Shown: positions 43,164 through 49,800 of the stretch, piece after piece | Layout: every line of letters begins with the position of its first letter | How positions within the stretch are numbered: the first letter of the stretch is position 1 | IMG/VR virus record: IMGVR_UViG_3300006921_004288 | Coordinates: 1 to 53,642 of that record | Origin: a virus | Strand: one strand, 5' to 3' | Length of the DNA stretch: 53,642 nucleotides | Position numbers and translations under genes: made by a program | The notes under the pieces: generated by a model | The model's input: the letters and a program-made list of their open reading frames with translations, nothing else | Databases searched by the model: none | Told to the model about the DNA's origin: nothing

Positions 43164-44225
43164 TTATTCTTCTGTTATGTTATCAAAAGTTAACCAATCA
43201 GGTAATTTGTTTTTTCTTGCCTTAGGTTTTGGTTTAGTGCTTGGATTAGGTACTTTGAAGGGTCCTCTTCTCTTTTTTTCACCTGGTTTTGTTGTTGGAG
43301 GTGCAATTGTTGGTGCTTCTAATGGTGAATTTTCATCCAAGTTTTCCTCACCAACGATATTCCCATCTAACTGCACTTCACCAGATTCTTTTATAATAAG
43401 TTCTATTACTTTATTTGGTGATTTTAAATACCCTTTGATGTCTCCTTTGATGTTTTCTACAACAATCTTCATCGGTGGGTTCATTTCCTTGGTTAATTCG
43501 TTAACCATATTAAAAGCCTTTTTCTGTTTGTCTAACTTATTTTTAGATGTTTTATTTTGTGTTTCTTTTACTGTTTTAATAAAATTAGCTTTTGTTATCT
43601 CCGCTGGTTGATTATTCTCAACTAGGGATATAATCCAATTTTCTAGAATTTCACCTTCAGTTAGTTTATTAGGTAAATCATCAACATTTTTTGTTGTTGT
43701 GTAATCCTCTATTTGTTTAAGTGTCATTTCTTTTGCGGCTTTTAGAACAGCGTTATCGTCTCTACCGTCACCACAATCTTTATAGTTACTTTTTTTACAA
43801 GCGTGAACTAATTTATAAAAATTGTATTGGGATTGGGATACCGCTTCTTCACTCATCTCCGTATCATCACCAGAATTTATTAAAGTTTTTTCTTCACCAT
43901 CAGAATATTTAAATTTTGTTATAGGTTCGCCATCTTTTGTAACTTCTACCTCATCAGGTTTTTCTTCTTCATTAGTAGTTACGGTCACTGAACCATCGTC
44001 ATTAGGTGTAACAGTACCATCAACAGTTAAACCACCAGATTCCTGTTTCATTTTATCTACTTCTGATTTGGTGTAGGTGGTCTTTTTTACTGTGGCTGTT
44101 TCAGCTTCCTTTAATATTTTTTTACTTAATACTTGTAATTGTTTGTCTGAAAATAAAGATAGGGTTCTATGTGTGAACCCTTCGTTGATTAATTTTGTAA
44201 TTAATTTTTTTCTATTTTTTGGCAT
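43164..44225 (-). CDS. Head-associated protein, unknown
   Basis: A 353-residue protein starting MPKNRKKLITKLINEGFTHR. The ATG at 44225 was preferred to one 6 codons upstream. KLINE|G at residues 11-16 and ILKE|A further on fit the prohead protease rule. A Thr/Asp/Glu-rich segment (GGLTVDGTVTPNDDGSVTVT) follows, and the C-terminus is Pro/Lys-rich (KPGEKKRRGPFKVPNPSTKP). It overlaps the next gene upstream by 14 bases. Probably a packaged or core protein; no homolog was recognised. Confidence 0.5.
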   Translation of the reverse strand: MPKNRKKLITKLINEGFTHRTLSLFSDKQLQVLSKKILKEAETATVKKTTYTKSEVDKMKQESGGLTVDGTVTPNDDGSVTVTTNEEEKPDEVEVTKDGEPITKFKYSDGEEKTLINSGDDTEMSEEAVSQSQYNFYKLVHACKKSNYKDCGDGRDDNAVLKAAKEMTLKQIEDYTTTKNVDDLPNKLTEGEILENWIISLVENNQPAEITKANFIKTVKETQNKTSKNKLDKQKKAFNMVNELTKEMNPPMKIVVENIKGDIKGYLKSPNKVIELIIKESGEVQLDGNIVGEENLDENSPLEAPTIAPPTTKPGEKKRRGPFKVPNPSTKPKPKARKNKLPDWLTFDNITEE

Positions 44226-44619
44226 GTTCAAAAAGTTTATCAAATTTTAATATTATATCTCTTGAATATAATTTATCTTTTACATTTTCTAGACTATCTC
44301 CATAATGAAAGACGAGTCTTTCTTCGTCGTCATCATACTCATCATCATAACTTTCCCAGCCTAAAGCTATTACGTTGTCTAAAGCATGCTCCATTCCAAA
44401 GTAGTCAGAGTTCTGAACCAAGTCTAATTTTACACTAGTTCCTTCTAAAATCCCAACTTTTTTTATATACTCCATTTCTGGGGGTCCTGGTTTTCCATGA
44501 GCTGGCGTAGAATCCCAATCCTCACCCCATAATTCGTCTGAGTCTTGACCAAATATAAATTCGTAAATATTTTCTTGTTTATAGTTAGGTCCTAATTCGT
44601 TAACGAATATAAGTTTCAT
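44212..44619 (-). CDS. Conserved phage protein of unknown function
   Basis: A 135-residue acidic protein: KLIFVNELGPNYKQENIYEF at the start, FGQDSDELWGEDWDSTPAHG in the middle. I recall similar short proteins in marine T4-like phages beside head genes, but cannot name a function. Its stop overlaps the start of the next gene, and its ATG meets the preceding gene's stop at 44619. Confidence 0.6.
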   Translation of the reverse strand: MKLIFVNELGPNYKQENIYEFIFGQDSDELWGEDWDSTPAHGKPGPPEMEYIKKVGILEGTSVKLDLVQNSDYFGMEHALDNVIALGWESYDDEYDDDEERLVFHYGDSLENVKDKLYSRDIILKFDKLFEHAKK

Positions 44620-45740
44620 TATTTTATACTACCGTCTTTATTAATAAAAATATTTCTATCGTCTGATAATATAACTATTTCACCTTTTTTTGTTAAACCT
44701 TTAAGTTTAGAATATTTATTTTCATTCAAATATTTTTTAACACTTAATTCCTGTTCAATACTTCTAGATAATTTTTTTATACTTCCATTGATTTTATTTT
44801 TACTAATCTTTTCTTGTATATATTCTTTTGGTGTTTGTTTTTTAACATAGGATTCTAATATTTGTGATACTCTACCTTTAAGTGATTCCATAGCTAATTC
44901 TTCCTCTCCCTCCATTTCATCTTCATCAAAATCTAAATCTTCTGTACCCATATCAAGTTCCTCATCATCCATAGCTAATTCTTCATCACCAATTTCTTCA
45001 TCACCATATACAGCTTCATCTTCCTCAAATCTAGATAGTACATCATCTCTATCTTCACCATCTAAATTATCTAAATCAACTGCTGAAATGACTGAATTCA
45101 AAACATATTTTATATCTGCACTACCCAATTCTTCTCCAGCATCTCTTAATTTCTGACCTAATTTACCAGTTAACTTTTGGATTGGCTTCATGAATCCTTC
45201 CATTTCCTCTTCAGTTTCTTCATCACCCATTTCAACTTCTTCGTCATCAAGGGCTAATTCCTCATCATCCATAGCTAATTCTTCATCTTCACCGAAATCT
45301 AAATCTTCTTCATCACCCAGTTCATCAGCTGTAACATCAACTTCAGCTTCAGGTGTTTTTAAAACAAATTTATTTTCTGTATCAGCTTGTTCATATAGTG
45401 GTGTAGCTTCACCATTATTAAATTCTTCATTTAATGGTTTAAAAATTAGATTCATTCTTTTTAAAGCTGCTCCATAACTTTTAAACCTATTTCTTTTTTT
45501 GTTGTGAATACCATCAATATAATCTAACTCTGATTCATTGATTCCTCTTTTTAAGTAATAACCGTCTTTTTCTTGTATTATAGCGTACGTATTACCATCA
45601 CTAGCTTTTTTACTAAATGATAATGTCTGGGTATGGTAAGCAGTGTTTTTTTCTGTTTCACCGTAAGTCGCGATTTCCATGATTCTATTAATCTTGTCTT
45701 GACCTGTTAATTTTTCACTTCCGATTGGTTTTAATGCCAT
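44619..45740 (-). CDS. Acidic-repeat virion protein
   Basis: A 373-residue protein with three parts. Residues 1 to 115 form a compact domain (GSEKLTGQDKINRIMEIATY), 130 to 285 hold acidic repeats of the DEELAMDDEELALDDEE type, and the end is a basic helical domain (VSQILESYVKKQTPKEYIQE). The acidic part resembles that of the scaffold-like protein at 34594, and both may be core or DNA-mimic regions. ILE|S fits the prohead protease rule. Function unknown. Confidence 0.55.
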   Translation of the reverse strand: MALKPIGSEKLTGQDKINRIMEIATYGETEKNTAYHTQTLSFSKKASDGNTYAIIQEKDGYYLKRGINESELDYIDGIHNKKRNRFKSYGAALKRMNLIFKPLNEEFNNGEATPLYEQADTENKFVLKTPEAEVDVTADELGDEEDLDFGEDEELAMDDEELALDDEEVEMGDEETEEEMEGFMKPIQKLTGKLGQKLRDAGEELGSADIKYVLNSVISAVDLDNLDGEDRDDVLSRFEEDEAVYGDEEIGDEELAMDDEELDMGTEDLDFDEDEMEGEEELAMESLKGRVSQILESYVKKQTPKEYIQEKISKNKINGSIKKLSRSIEQELSVKKYLNENKYSKLKGLTKKGEIVILSDDRNIFINKDGSIK

Positions 45741-45768
45741 TTTAATTATTTTTTATAATTTATTATTT

Positions 45769-46128
45769 TTAACTATTTAATCCTTCACCTCCTATTATTG
45801 TCGGAGCGTACATTGGAGCTCCTTGGTATGTCTGTACTGATGGTGCGGTTGTACCTGTCATATGTGTGGAACAAGAACAATCGTAACATAAAAAATATAC
45901 CCCAACAGGTAAAGCTGATATGTGTCTAGGTTCTATAACTAAATCAAGTTTTGCTCCTATAGCACCTAAAGTATATACCACACCTTTGTACGTAAAATTA
46001 CTAGTAGCCGCACTTGCGAATATAGCACTGCATTTATAGTTTACGTATGTGGTGTCTTTACCATTCCATAATGTATCTGCCCCTATAGGTGTCGTTGGTA
46101 TCGAGTTTCCTCCGTAGTTTCCAGCCAT
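45769..46128 (-). CDS. Putative small virion (decoration) protein
   Basis: A 119-residue, beta-type protein: AGNYGGNSIPTTPIGADTL at the start, then a central YVNYKCSAIFASAATSNF and a Cys-rich CYDCSCSTHM. Such short Gly/Thr/Ser-rich beta proteins near head genes can be capsid decoration proteins. This is a suggestion by composition and place. A TATTTATA box precedes it. Confidence 0.5.
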   Translation of the reverse strand: MAGNYGGNSIPTTPIGADTLWNGKDTTYVNYKCSAIFASAATSNFTYKGVVYTLGAIGAKLDLVIEPRHISALPVGVYFLCYDCSCSTHMTGTTAPSVQTYQGAPMYAPTIIGGEGLNS

Positions 46129-46146
46129 AACTAAATATTCTTTTTT

Positions 46147-46154
46147 TATAAATA
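46147..46154 (-). promoter_or_regulatory. TATTTATA box, candidate late promoter
   Basis: On the minus strand TATTTATA lies 18 bases before the ATG at 46128. Confidence 0.45.
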
Positions 46155-46157
46155 GTC

Positions 46158-46904
46158 CTAAGTATCAGAAACGGAAGTTTCTAATGTAAGACTTTTATCT
46201 ATTAATTTATTTTTTATATCGTTTAATTTCCCTAAGTAACCATTTCTTCTTAAAAATTTAAAACTTAGGTTCTCATATGAGTATTCTCCTTTATCTTTCA
46301 GTCCAGCTCCTCTATACTTTTTTAGTTTCTTTTTTATCTCATCAATCGCTGTTAATAATGATTCTTCTTCTGCTCTTTCTACGTTATCTTCTATGTGGTC
46401 TATAGTATCCATCCATTGTTTAGATTTACTTAAAATTTTATGAGAATCTAAAACAACTTCTTCTAACTCAGGTTCTACAATCCACTCATCAAACATAACT
46501 GAATAAACTCCACTAGCAAAATGTGGTTCATCTTTATCTTGCACATAAATTTCTACCTCAAACCCTTTAACTTCTATATCCCTTAAAGAATTCCAAATAA
46601 TTCTACGACTATCCAAATACTTTTTTAAGAGTGATTCTTTGTCACCACCAAAATCTAATAGTAAGTGTAAATCAACATCAGAAAACTCTGACCAGTTAAA
46701 ATTGGATAAGGAACCGGTTAAAGTTATATCTTCTATGTCCATGTCAACATCAACAAAATTACTAAAGTCTTCTACTATAGCTAATAAAGAATCTCTAATT
46801 TCAGGTTTCATTTTGTAGGTATTTCCATCCCAAAACCAAATCTGCGAATTTAATTCGTCATTGACTTGAAAACTTTTAAGAATATTTTTTTGGTTGTTTG
46901 CCAT
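46158..46904 (-). CDS. Nucleotidyltransferase (Pol beta-like)
   Basis: A 248-residue protein with an NTP-transferase fold signature: TLTGSLSNFNWSEFSDVDLH, where Gly64-Ser65 and Asp76-x-Asp78 form the catalytic motif. A third acidic residue probably follows in GFEVEIYVQD. Families with this motif move AMP, CMP or UMP to RNA, proteins or small molecules. The C-terminal 90 residues are helical and charged. It could modify a protein or RNA during infection. It has its own TATTTATT box. Confidence 0.75.
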   Translation of the reverse strand: MANNQKNILKSFQVNDELNSQIWFWDGNTYKMKPEIRDSLLAIVEDFSNFVDVDMDIEDITLTGSLSNFNWSEFSDVDLHLLLDFGGDKESLLKKYLDSRRIIWNSLRDIEVKGFEVEIYVQDKDEPHFASGVYSVMFDEWIVEPELEEVVLDSHKILSKSKQWMDTIDHIEDNVERAEEESLLTAIDEIKKKLKKYRGAGLKDKGEYSYENLSFKFLRRNGYLGKLNDIKNKLIDKSLTLETSVSDT

Positions 46905-46907
46905 ACT

Positions 46908-46915
46908 AATAAATA
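46908..46915 (-). promoter_or_regulatory. TATTTATT box, candidate late promoter
   Basis: On the minus strand TATTTATT lies 3 bases before the ATG at 46904, so any transcript would be nearly leaderless. Confidence 0.4.
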
Positions 46916-46929
46916 TATGGACTTTATTA

Positions 46930-47175
46930 CTATGACAATTTTTTATATTTATAACTTCTAGATATATTTTTAGAAAAATAACTGCCTTGACTTTCAGACA
47001 TTCTCATTTTTGTAAAAATCTTAATCGGTACTTTTTCATATGAATATGCCCCACCTTTTGCAAACTCAACAATCAGTTCATTAGTTTCTGTATTGTATTT
47101 TGTTTTTCCTAGATTAGTGGAGTCATACTCATTTATGATAAACTTACCTTCTATTTTTTCAGATTTTATTGCCAT
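46930..47175 (-). CDS. KTSC-domain protein
   Basis: An 81-residue protein whose core matches the KTSC domain: NELIVEFAKGGAYSYEKVP and the end QGSYFSKNISRSYKYKKL. The KTSC tetrad itself reads NLGK here, so it is a divergent member. The domain binds nucleic acid or protein by proposal only. It abuts both neighbours (NTase and glutaredoxin-like genes) and is probably co-transcribed. Confidence 0.72.
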   Translation of the reverse strand: MAIKSEKIEGKFIINEYDSTNLGKTKYNTETNELIVEFAKGGAYSYEKVPIKIFTKMRMSESQGSYFSKNISRSYKYKKLS

Positions 47176-47618
47176 TATTGTTGTGGTACTGGTGCTGGTG
47201 TAGGTCTTGGGTGAGGAGGAGGTGTAACATTAGGTGTCGCTACACTATCTACTTTTTGTTGTAATGTCTGTAATGTTTGATTTGTTTGATTAAGTAGTAA
47301 TGTTATATTTTTAACAGCATTATTTACTTGTTCTATTTTTTCATCAATAGACAATCTTTTCATTGGGTTTTCCTTAAAGTGATTAATTCTAGCGATTAAC
47401 TCTTCTGAAGTTCTAAAATCTCTGTTAGGTAACCAAGTCTCTTCTTGACACACGATTGTTGGTGTCATTCCAATCCCTGTAACTCTAATTATTTCATTCC
47501 AGTCCCCGATATTTTCTGAAGTAATTATTTCTTCAAAACTAATCTCTGCTTTTTTTAAGTCATCTTTAATTTTATTACAATAATGACATGTTGGGTTTGT
47601 ATATATTTTAATTTTCAT
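47175..47618 (-). CDS. Glutaredoxin-like protein with C-terminal tail
   Basis: A 147-residue protein. Residues 1 to 75 are a glutaredoxin-like thioredoxin fold: KIYTNPTCHYCNKIKDDL has the CxxC site (Cys11, Cys14), and GMTPTIVCQ supplies the cis-proline. Then come a coiled-coil stretch (LSIDEKIEQVNNAVKNITLL) and a Pro-rich end, PPPHPRPTPAPVPQQ. ATG 47618 was chosen; an earlier in-frame ATG at 47681 would run through a hairpin and adds nonsense. The tail suggests a multimeric or anchored form. It may support ribonucleotide reductase or another redox step. Confidence 0.75.
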   Translation of the reverse strand: MKIKIYTNPTCHYCNKIKDDLKKAEISFEEIITSENIGDWNEIIRVTGIGMTPTIVCQEETWLPNRDFRTSEELIARINHFKENPMKRLSIDEKIEQVNNAVKNITLLLNQTNQTLQTLQQKVDSVATPNVTPPPHPRPTPAPVPQQ

Positions 47619-47651
47619 ATTATATTTTTTTTTTAATACTAATAATTTATA

Positions 47652-47687
47652 TTGTGATTGGGAAGTATATTTTCCTCCCAATCACAA
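47652..47687 (-). terminator. Strong hairpin after dnaK, no clear U-tract
   Basis: A perfect 12-bp stem, TTGTGATTGGGA (47652-47663) paired with TCCCAATCACAA (47676-47687), with a 12-base loop. It begins 7 bases after the dnaK stop on the minus strand. After it the minus strand reads TATAAATTATT, not a clean T-run. It may be a partial terminator, an attenuator or a 3'-end stabiliser that sets the level of the downstream genes relative to dnaK. Confidence 0.6.
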
Positions 47688-47693
47688 ATTATT

Positions 47694-49559
47694 TTACTTA
47701 ACTTCTTCGAATTCAACGTCTGTGGCATCAGCTTTTGTTGTGTTATCAGTTTCTGGTACTTCAGTTTCTTGGTAAAGTTTAGTGCTTATCTCTTGCCAAG
47801 TACTATTAAGTTTTTCTGTTAAATCCTCAACTCCTTCCATATCTTCAGACTCAATAACTTCTTTAAGTTCTTTAATATTATTTTCTAGTCTAGATTTGTC
47901 CGTATCATCTAATTTATCTCCAAACTCTTCTATTTGTTTTTCTGTTTGGAATATTAGTGCGTCGGCTTCATTTAACTTATTAATTTTTTCTAACTTTTCG
48001 TTATCATCTTTGGCGTTAAGTTCAGCTTCTTTTTTCATTCTATCAATTTCATCTTCGGATAAACTACTTCCAGACTCAATTTTAATATTTTGTTGTTTAC
48101 CAGTTCCTTTGTCCACAGCTTTAACATCGATTATACCATTAGCATCAATGTCAAATGTAACCTCAATTTGTGGTATACCTCTTTGAGCTGGTGGGATATC
48201 TGTTAGTTGAAATCTACCTAGTGTTCTATTGTCGTTGGACATAGGTCTTTCGCCTTGTAGTACATGTATGTCAACAGCTGGTTGATTATTTACCGCGGTT
48301 GAGAATACTTGACTTTTTGATGTTGGGATTGTTGTGTTGGCGTCTATTAATTTTGTCATAACTTGGCCCATGGTTTCAATACCTAAAGAAAGTGGTGTTA
48401 CATCTAACAATAAAACGTCATTTACATCACCAGCTAAAACACCACCTTGTATTGCTGCACCCATCGCTACAACTTCATCTGGATTCACCCCTTTAGATGG
48501 TTTTTTATTAAATAATTTTTCTACAGCCTCTTGTACCGCTGGGATTCTAGTAGAACCACCTACTAATAAAATTTCATCAATATCAGATGCTTTTAATTTT
48601 GCGTCTTTTAAAGCTTTTCTACATGGTGTTAAACTTTTTTTAACTAAATCACTAACCATAGATTCAAATTTTGCTCTAGATAAATTACGTACTAGATGTT
48701 TTGGTCCTGTATTGTCTGCGGTAATATAAGGTAGATTAATTTCTGTTGTATTTGAGTTTGATAGTTCTACTTTTGCTTTTTCTGCGGCCTCTCTTAGTCT
48801 TTGTAATGCTGCAGCATCTTTAGATAAATCCATATTATTTTCAGTTTTAAATTCGTCTACCAACCAATCTATAATTTTTTCATCAAAATTGTCACCACCT
48901 AAATGTGTGTCACCATTCGTAGATTTTACTTCAAATACCCCGTCACCAAGTTCTAATATAGAAACATCAAATGTACCACCACCAAGGTCGTATACCGCAA
49001 CAGTCATATCCTTATTTTGTTTATCCATACCGTAAGCAAGTGCTGCAGCTGTAGGTTCATTAATAATCCTTAACACATTTAATCCAGATATTTCTCCAGC
49101 TTCTTTTGTTGCATTTCTTTGTTCATCATTAAAATAAGCTGGTACAGTAATTACCGCATCTGTAACTTTTTCCCCAAGATAGTCTTCCGCTGTTTTTTTC
49201 AAATTCTGTAATACTACAGCTGAAATTTCTTGTGGTACATATTTTTTATCATTTACAGTTATGTTTACTGTGTCTTTTACACCTTTAACTACTGAATAAG
49301 GCATCTTTTTTGCCTCTTTACTAATTTCACTAAACTTACTACCAATAAATCTTTTTACTGAATAGATAGTATTTTCAGGATTTGTAACTGCTTGTCTTTT
49401 TGCGGGGTCACCTACACTTCTGTCCCCCTCTTTAAACGATACAATAGAAGGTGTGGTTCTTTTTCCTTCTGCATTTACAATTATTTCTGGGTTTCCACCC
49501 TCAACCACGGAAACACACGAATTTGTTGTTCCTAAATCGATTCCAATTACTTTTGCCAT
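47694..49559 (-). CDS. dnaK: Molecular chaperone DnaK (Hsp70)
   Basis: A full-length, 621-residue Hsp70. The ATPase domain has [17 protein letters not shown] at 6-22, [17 protein letters not shown], and [16 protein letters not shown]. The linker [17 protein letters not shown] and a complete substrate domain follow, then a helical lid and the tail VEFEEVK. The sequence strongly resembles flavobacterial DnaK (for instance [23 protein letters not shown]). Phage-encoded full-length DnaK is rare. No dnaJ or grpE is in the window, so it must use host co-chaperones. Recent capture from a host is likely. It diverges from the ClpC-like gene across a 241-base gap. Confidence 0.96.
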   Translation of the reverse strand: MAKVIGIDLGTTNSCVSVVEGGNPEIIVNAEGKRTTPSIVSFKEGDRSVGDPAKRQAVTNPENTIYSVKRFIGSKFSEISKEAKKMPYSVVKGVKDTVNITVNDKKYVPQEISAVVLQNLKKTAEDYLGEKVTDAVITVPAYFNDEQRNATKEAGEISGLNVLRIINEPTAAALAYGMDKQNKDMTVAVYDLGGGTFDVSILELGDGVFEVKSTNGDTHLGGDNFDEKIIDWLVDEFKTENNMDLSKDAAALQRLREAAEKAKVELSNSNTTEINLPYITADNTGPKHLVRNLSRAKFESMVSDLVKKSLTPCRKALKDAKLKASDIDEILLVGGSTRIPAVQEAVEKLFNKKPSKGVNPDEVVAMGAAIQGGVLAGDVNDVLLLDVTPLSLGIETMGQVMTKLIDANTTIPTSKSQVFSTAVNNQPAVDIHVLQGERPMSNDNRTLGRFQLTDIPPAQRGIPQIEVTFDIDANGIIDVKAVDKGTGKQQNIKIESGSSLSEDEIDRMKKEAELNAKDDNEKLEKINKLNEADALIFQTEKQIEEFGDKLDDTDKSRLENNIKELKEVIESEDMEGVEDLTEKLNSTWQEISTKLYQETEVPETDNTTKADATDVEFEEVK

Positions 49560-49647
49560 TTTTAATTTTGTTTTTAATTTATTGTCTTCTTAATTATAAG
49601 ACATTTATTATTATTTGTCACCCCCAAAAAAGATTTTTTTATATTGT

Positions 49648-49678
49648 TTTGGTTGTTTATTTATTTTTATTACTTTTG
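49648..49678 (+). promoter_or_regulatory. Bacteroidetes-type promoter for the clpC-like gene
   Basis: TTTG (49648-49651), 19 bases, then TACTTTTG (49671-49678) matches TTTG-N19-TAnnTTTG, the consensus for the primary sigma factor of Bacteroidetes. The start should be about 49685, giving a leader of roughly 115 bases before the ATG at 49801. Confidence 0.7.
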
Positions 49679-49687
49679 TAGTACAAA
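49675..49687. promoter_or_regulatory. 13-base palindrome over the promoter start
   Basis: TTTGTA-G-TACAAA is a perfect inverted repeat around one central base, covering the end of the -7 box and the expected start site. A repressor site is possible; chance cannot be excluded. Confidence 0.4.
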
Positions 49688-49720
49688 TACTATACCATTA
49701 GTATGTTTTTAAATAATTTA

Positions 49721-49756
49721 TGTCATAATGTCAATACCTACTGACATACTGTCAGT
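49721..49756. promoter_or_regulatory. TGTCA half-site cluster with a 17-base inverted repeat
   Basis: TGTCA occurs at 49721 and 49729, and ACTGACA-TAC-TGTCAGT forms an inverted repeat at 49740-49756. Four half-sites in 36 bases lie in the leader of the clpC-like mRNA and upstream of dnaK. They may bind a regulator of both genes or form an RNA hairpin. Confidence 0.45.
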
Positions 49757-49762
49757 TATTGA

Positions 49763-49770
49763 TATTTATG
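49763..49770 (+). promoter_or_regulatory. TATTTATG box, variant of the late box
   Basis: TATTTATG lies 30 bases before the ATG at 49801; it differs from the late box at the last base. It could add late transcription to the early promoter. Confidence 0.3.
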
Positions 49771-49800
49771 ACTTTTTATATTAACTTTAAATAAAAAAAT

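Larger units (their letters stand above)
49560..49800. promoter_or_regulatory. Divergent control region between dnaK and clpC-like genes
   Basis: This 241-base gap is the longest in the window. It contains a host-like promoter for the plus strand, a palindrome overlapping the expected start of that transcript, several TGTCA/TGACA half-sites including a 17-base inverted repeat, and a TATTTATG box. On the minus strand no clean TAnnTTTG promoter for dnaK was found; TAGTATTTG near 49684-49692 has a 3-base spacer and is weak. Confidence 0.6.

Noticed and set aside
41789-46128. Tail sheath and tube genes (gp18, gp19) near the terminase
   Set aside because: None of the proteins here resembles sheath or tube proteins; they probably lie outside the window.
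47619-47681. N-terminal extension of the glutaredoxin-like protein
   Set aside because: The 21 extra residues are encoded across a 12-bp stem-loop and resemble nothing; the fold begins at MKIKIYTNP.
47782-48729. Ser-rich plus-strand frames inside dnaK
   Set aside because: Antisense to a conserved Hsp70; such open frames are common on the reverse strand of this codon usage.
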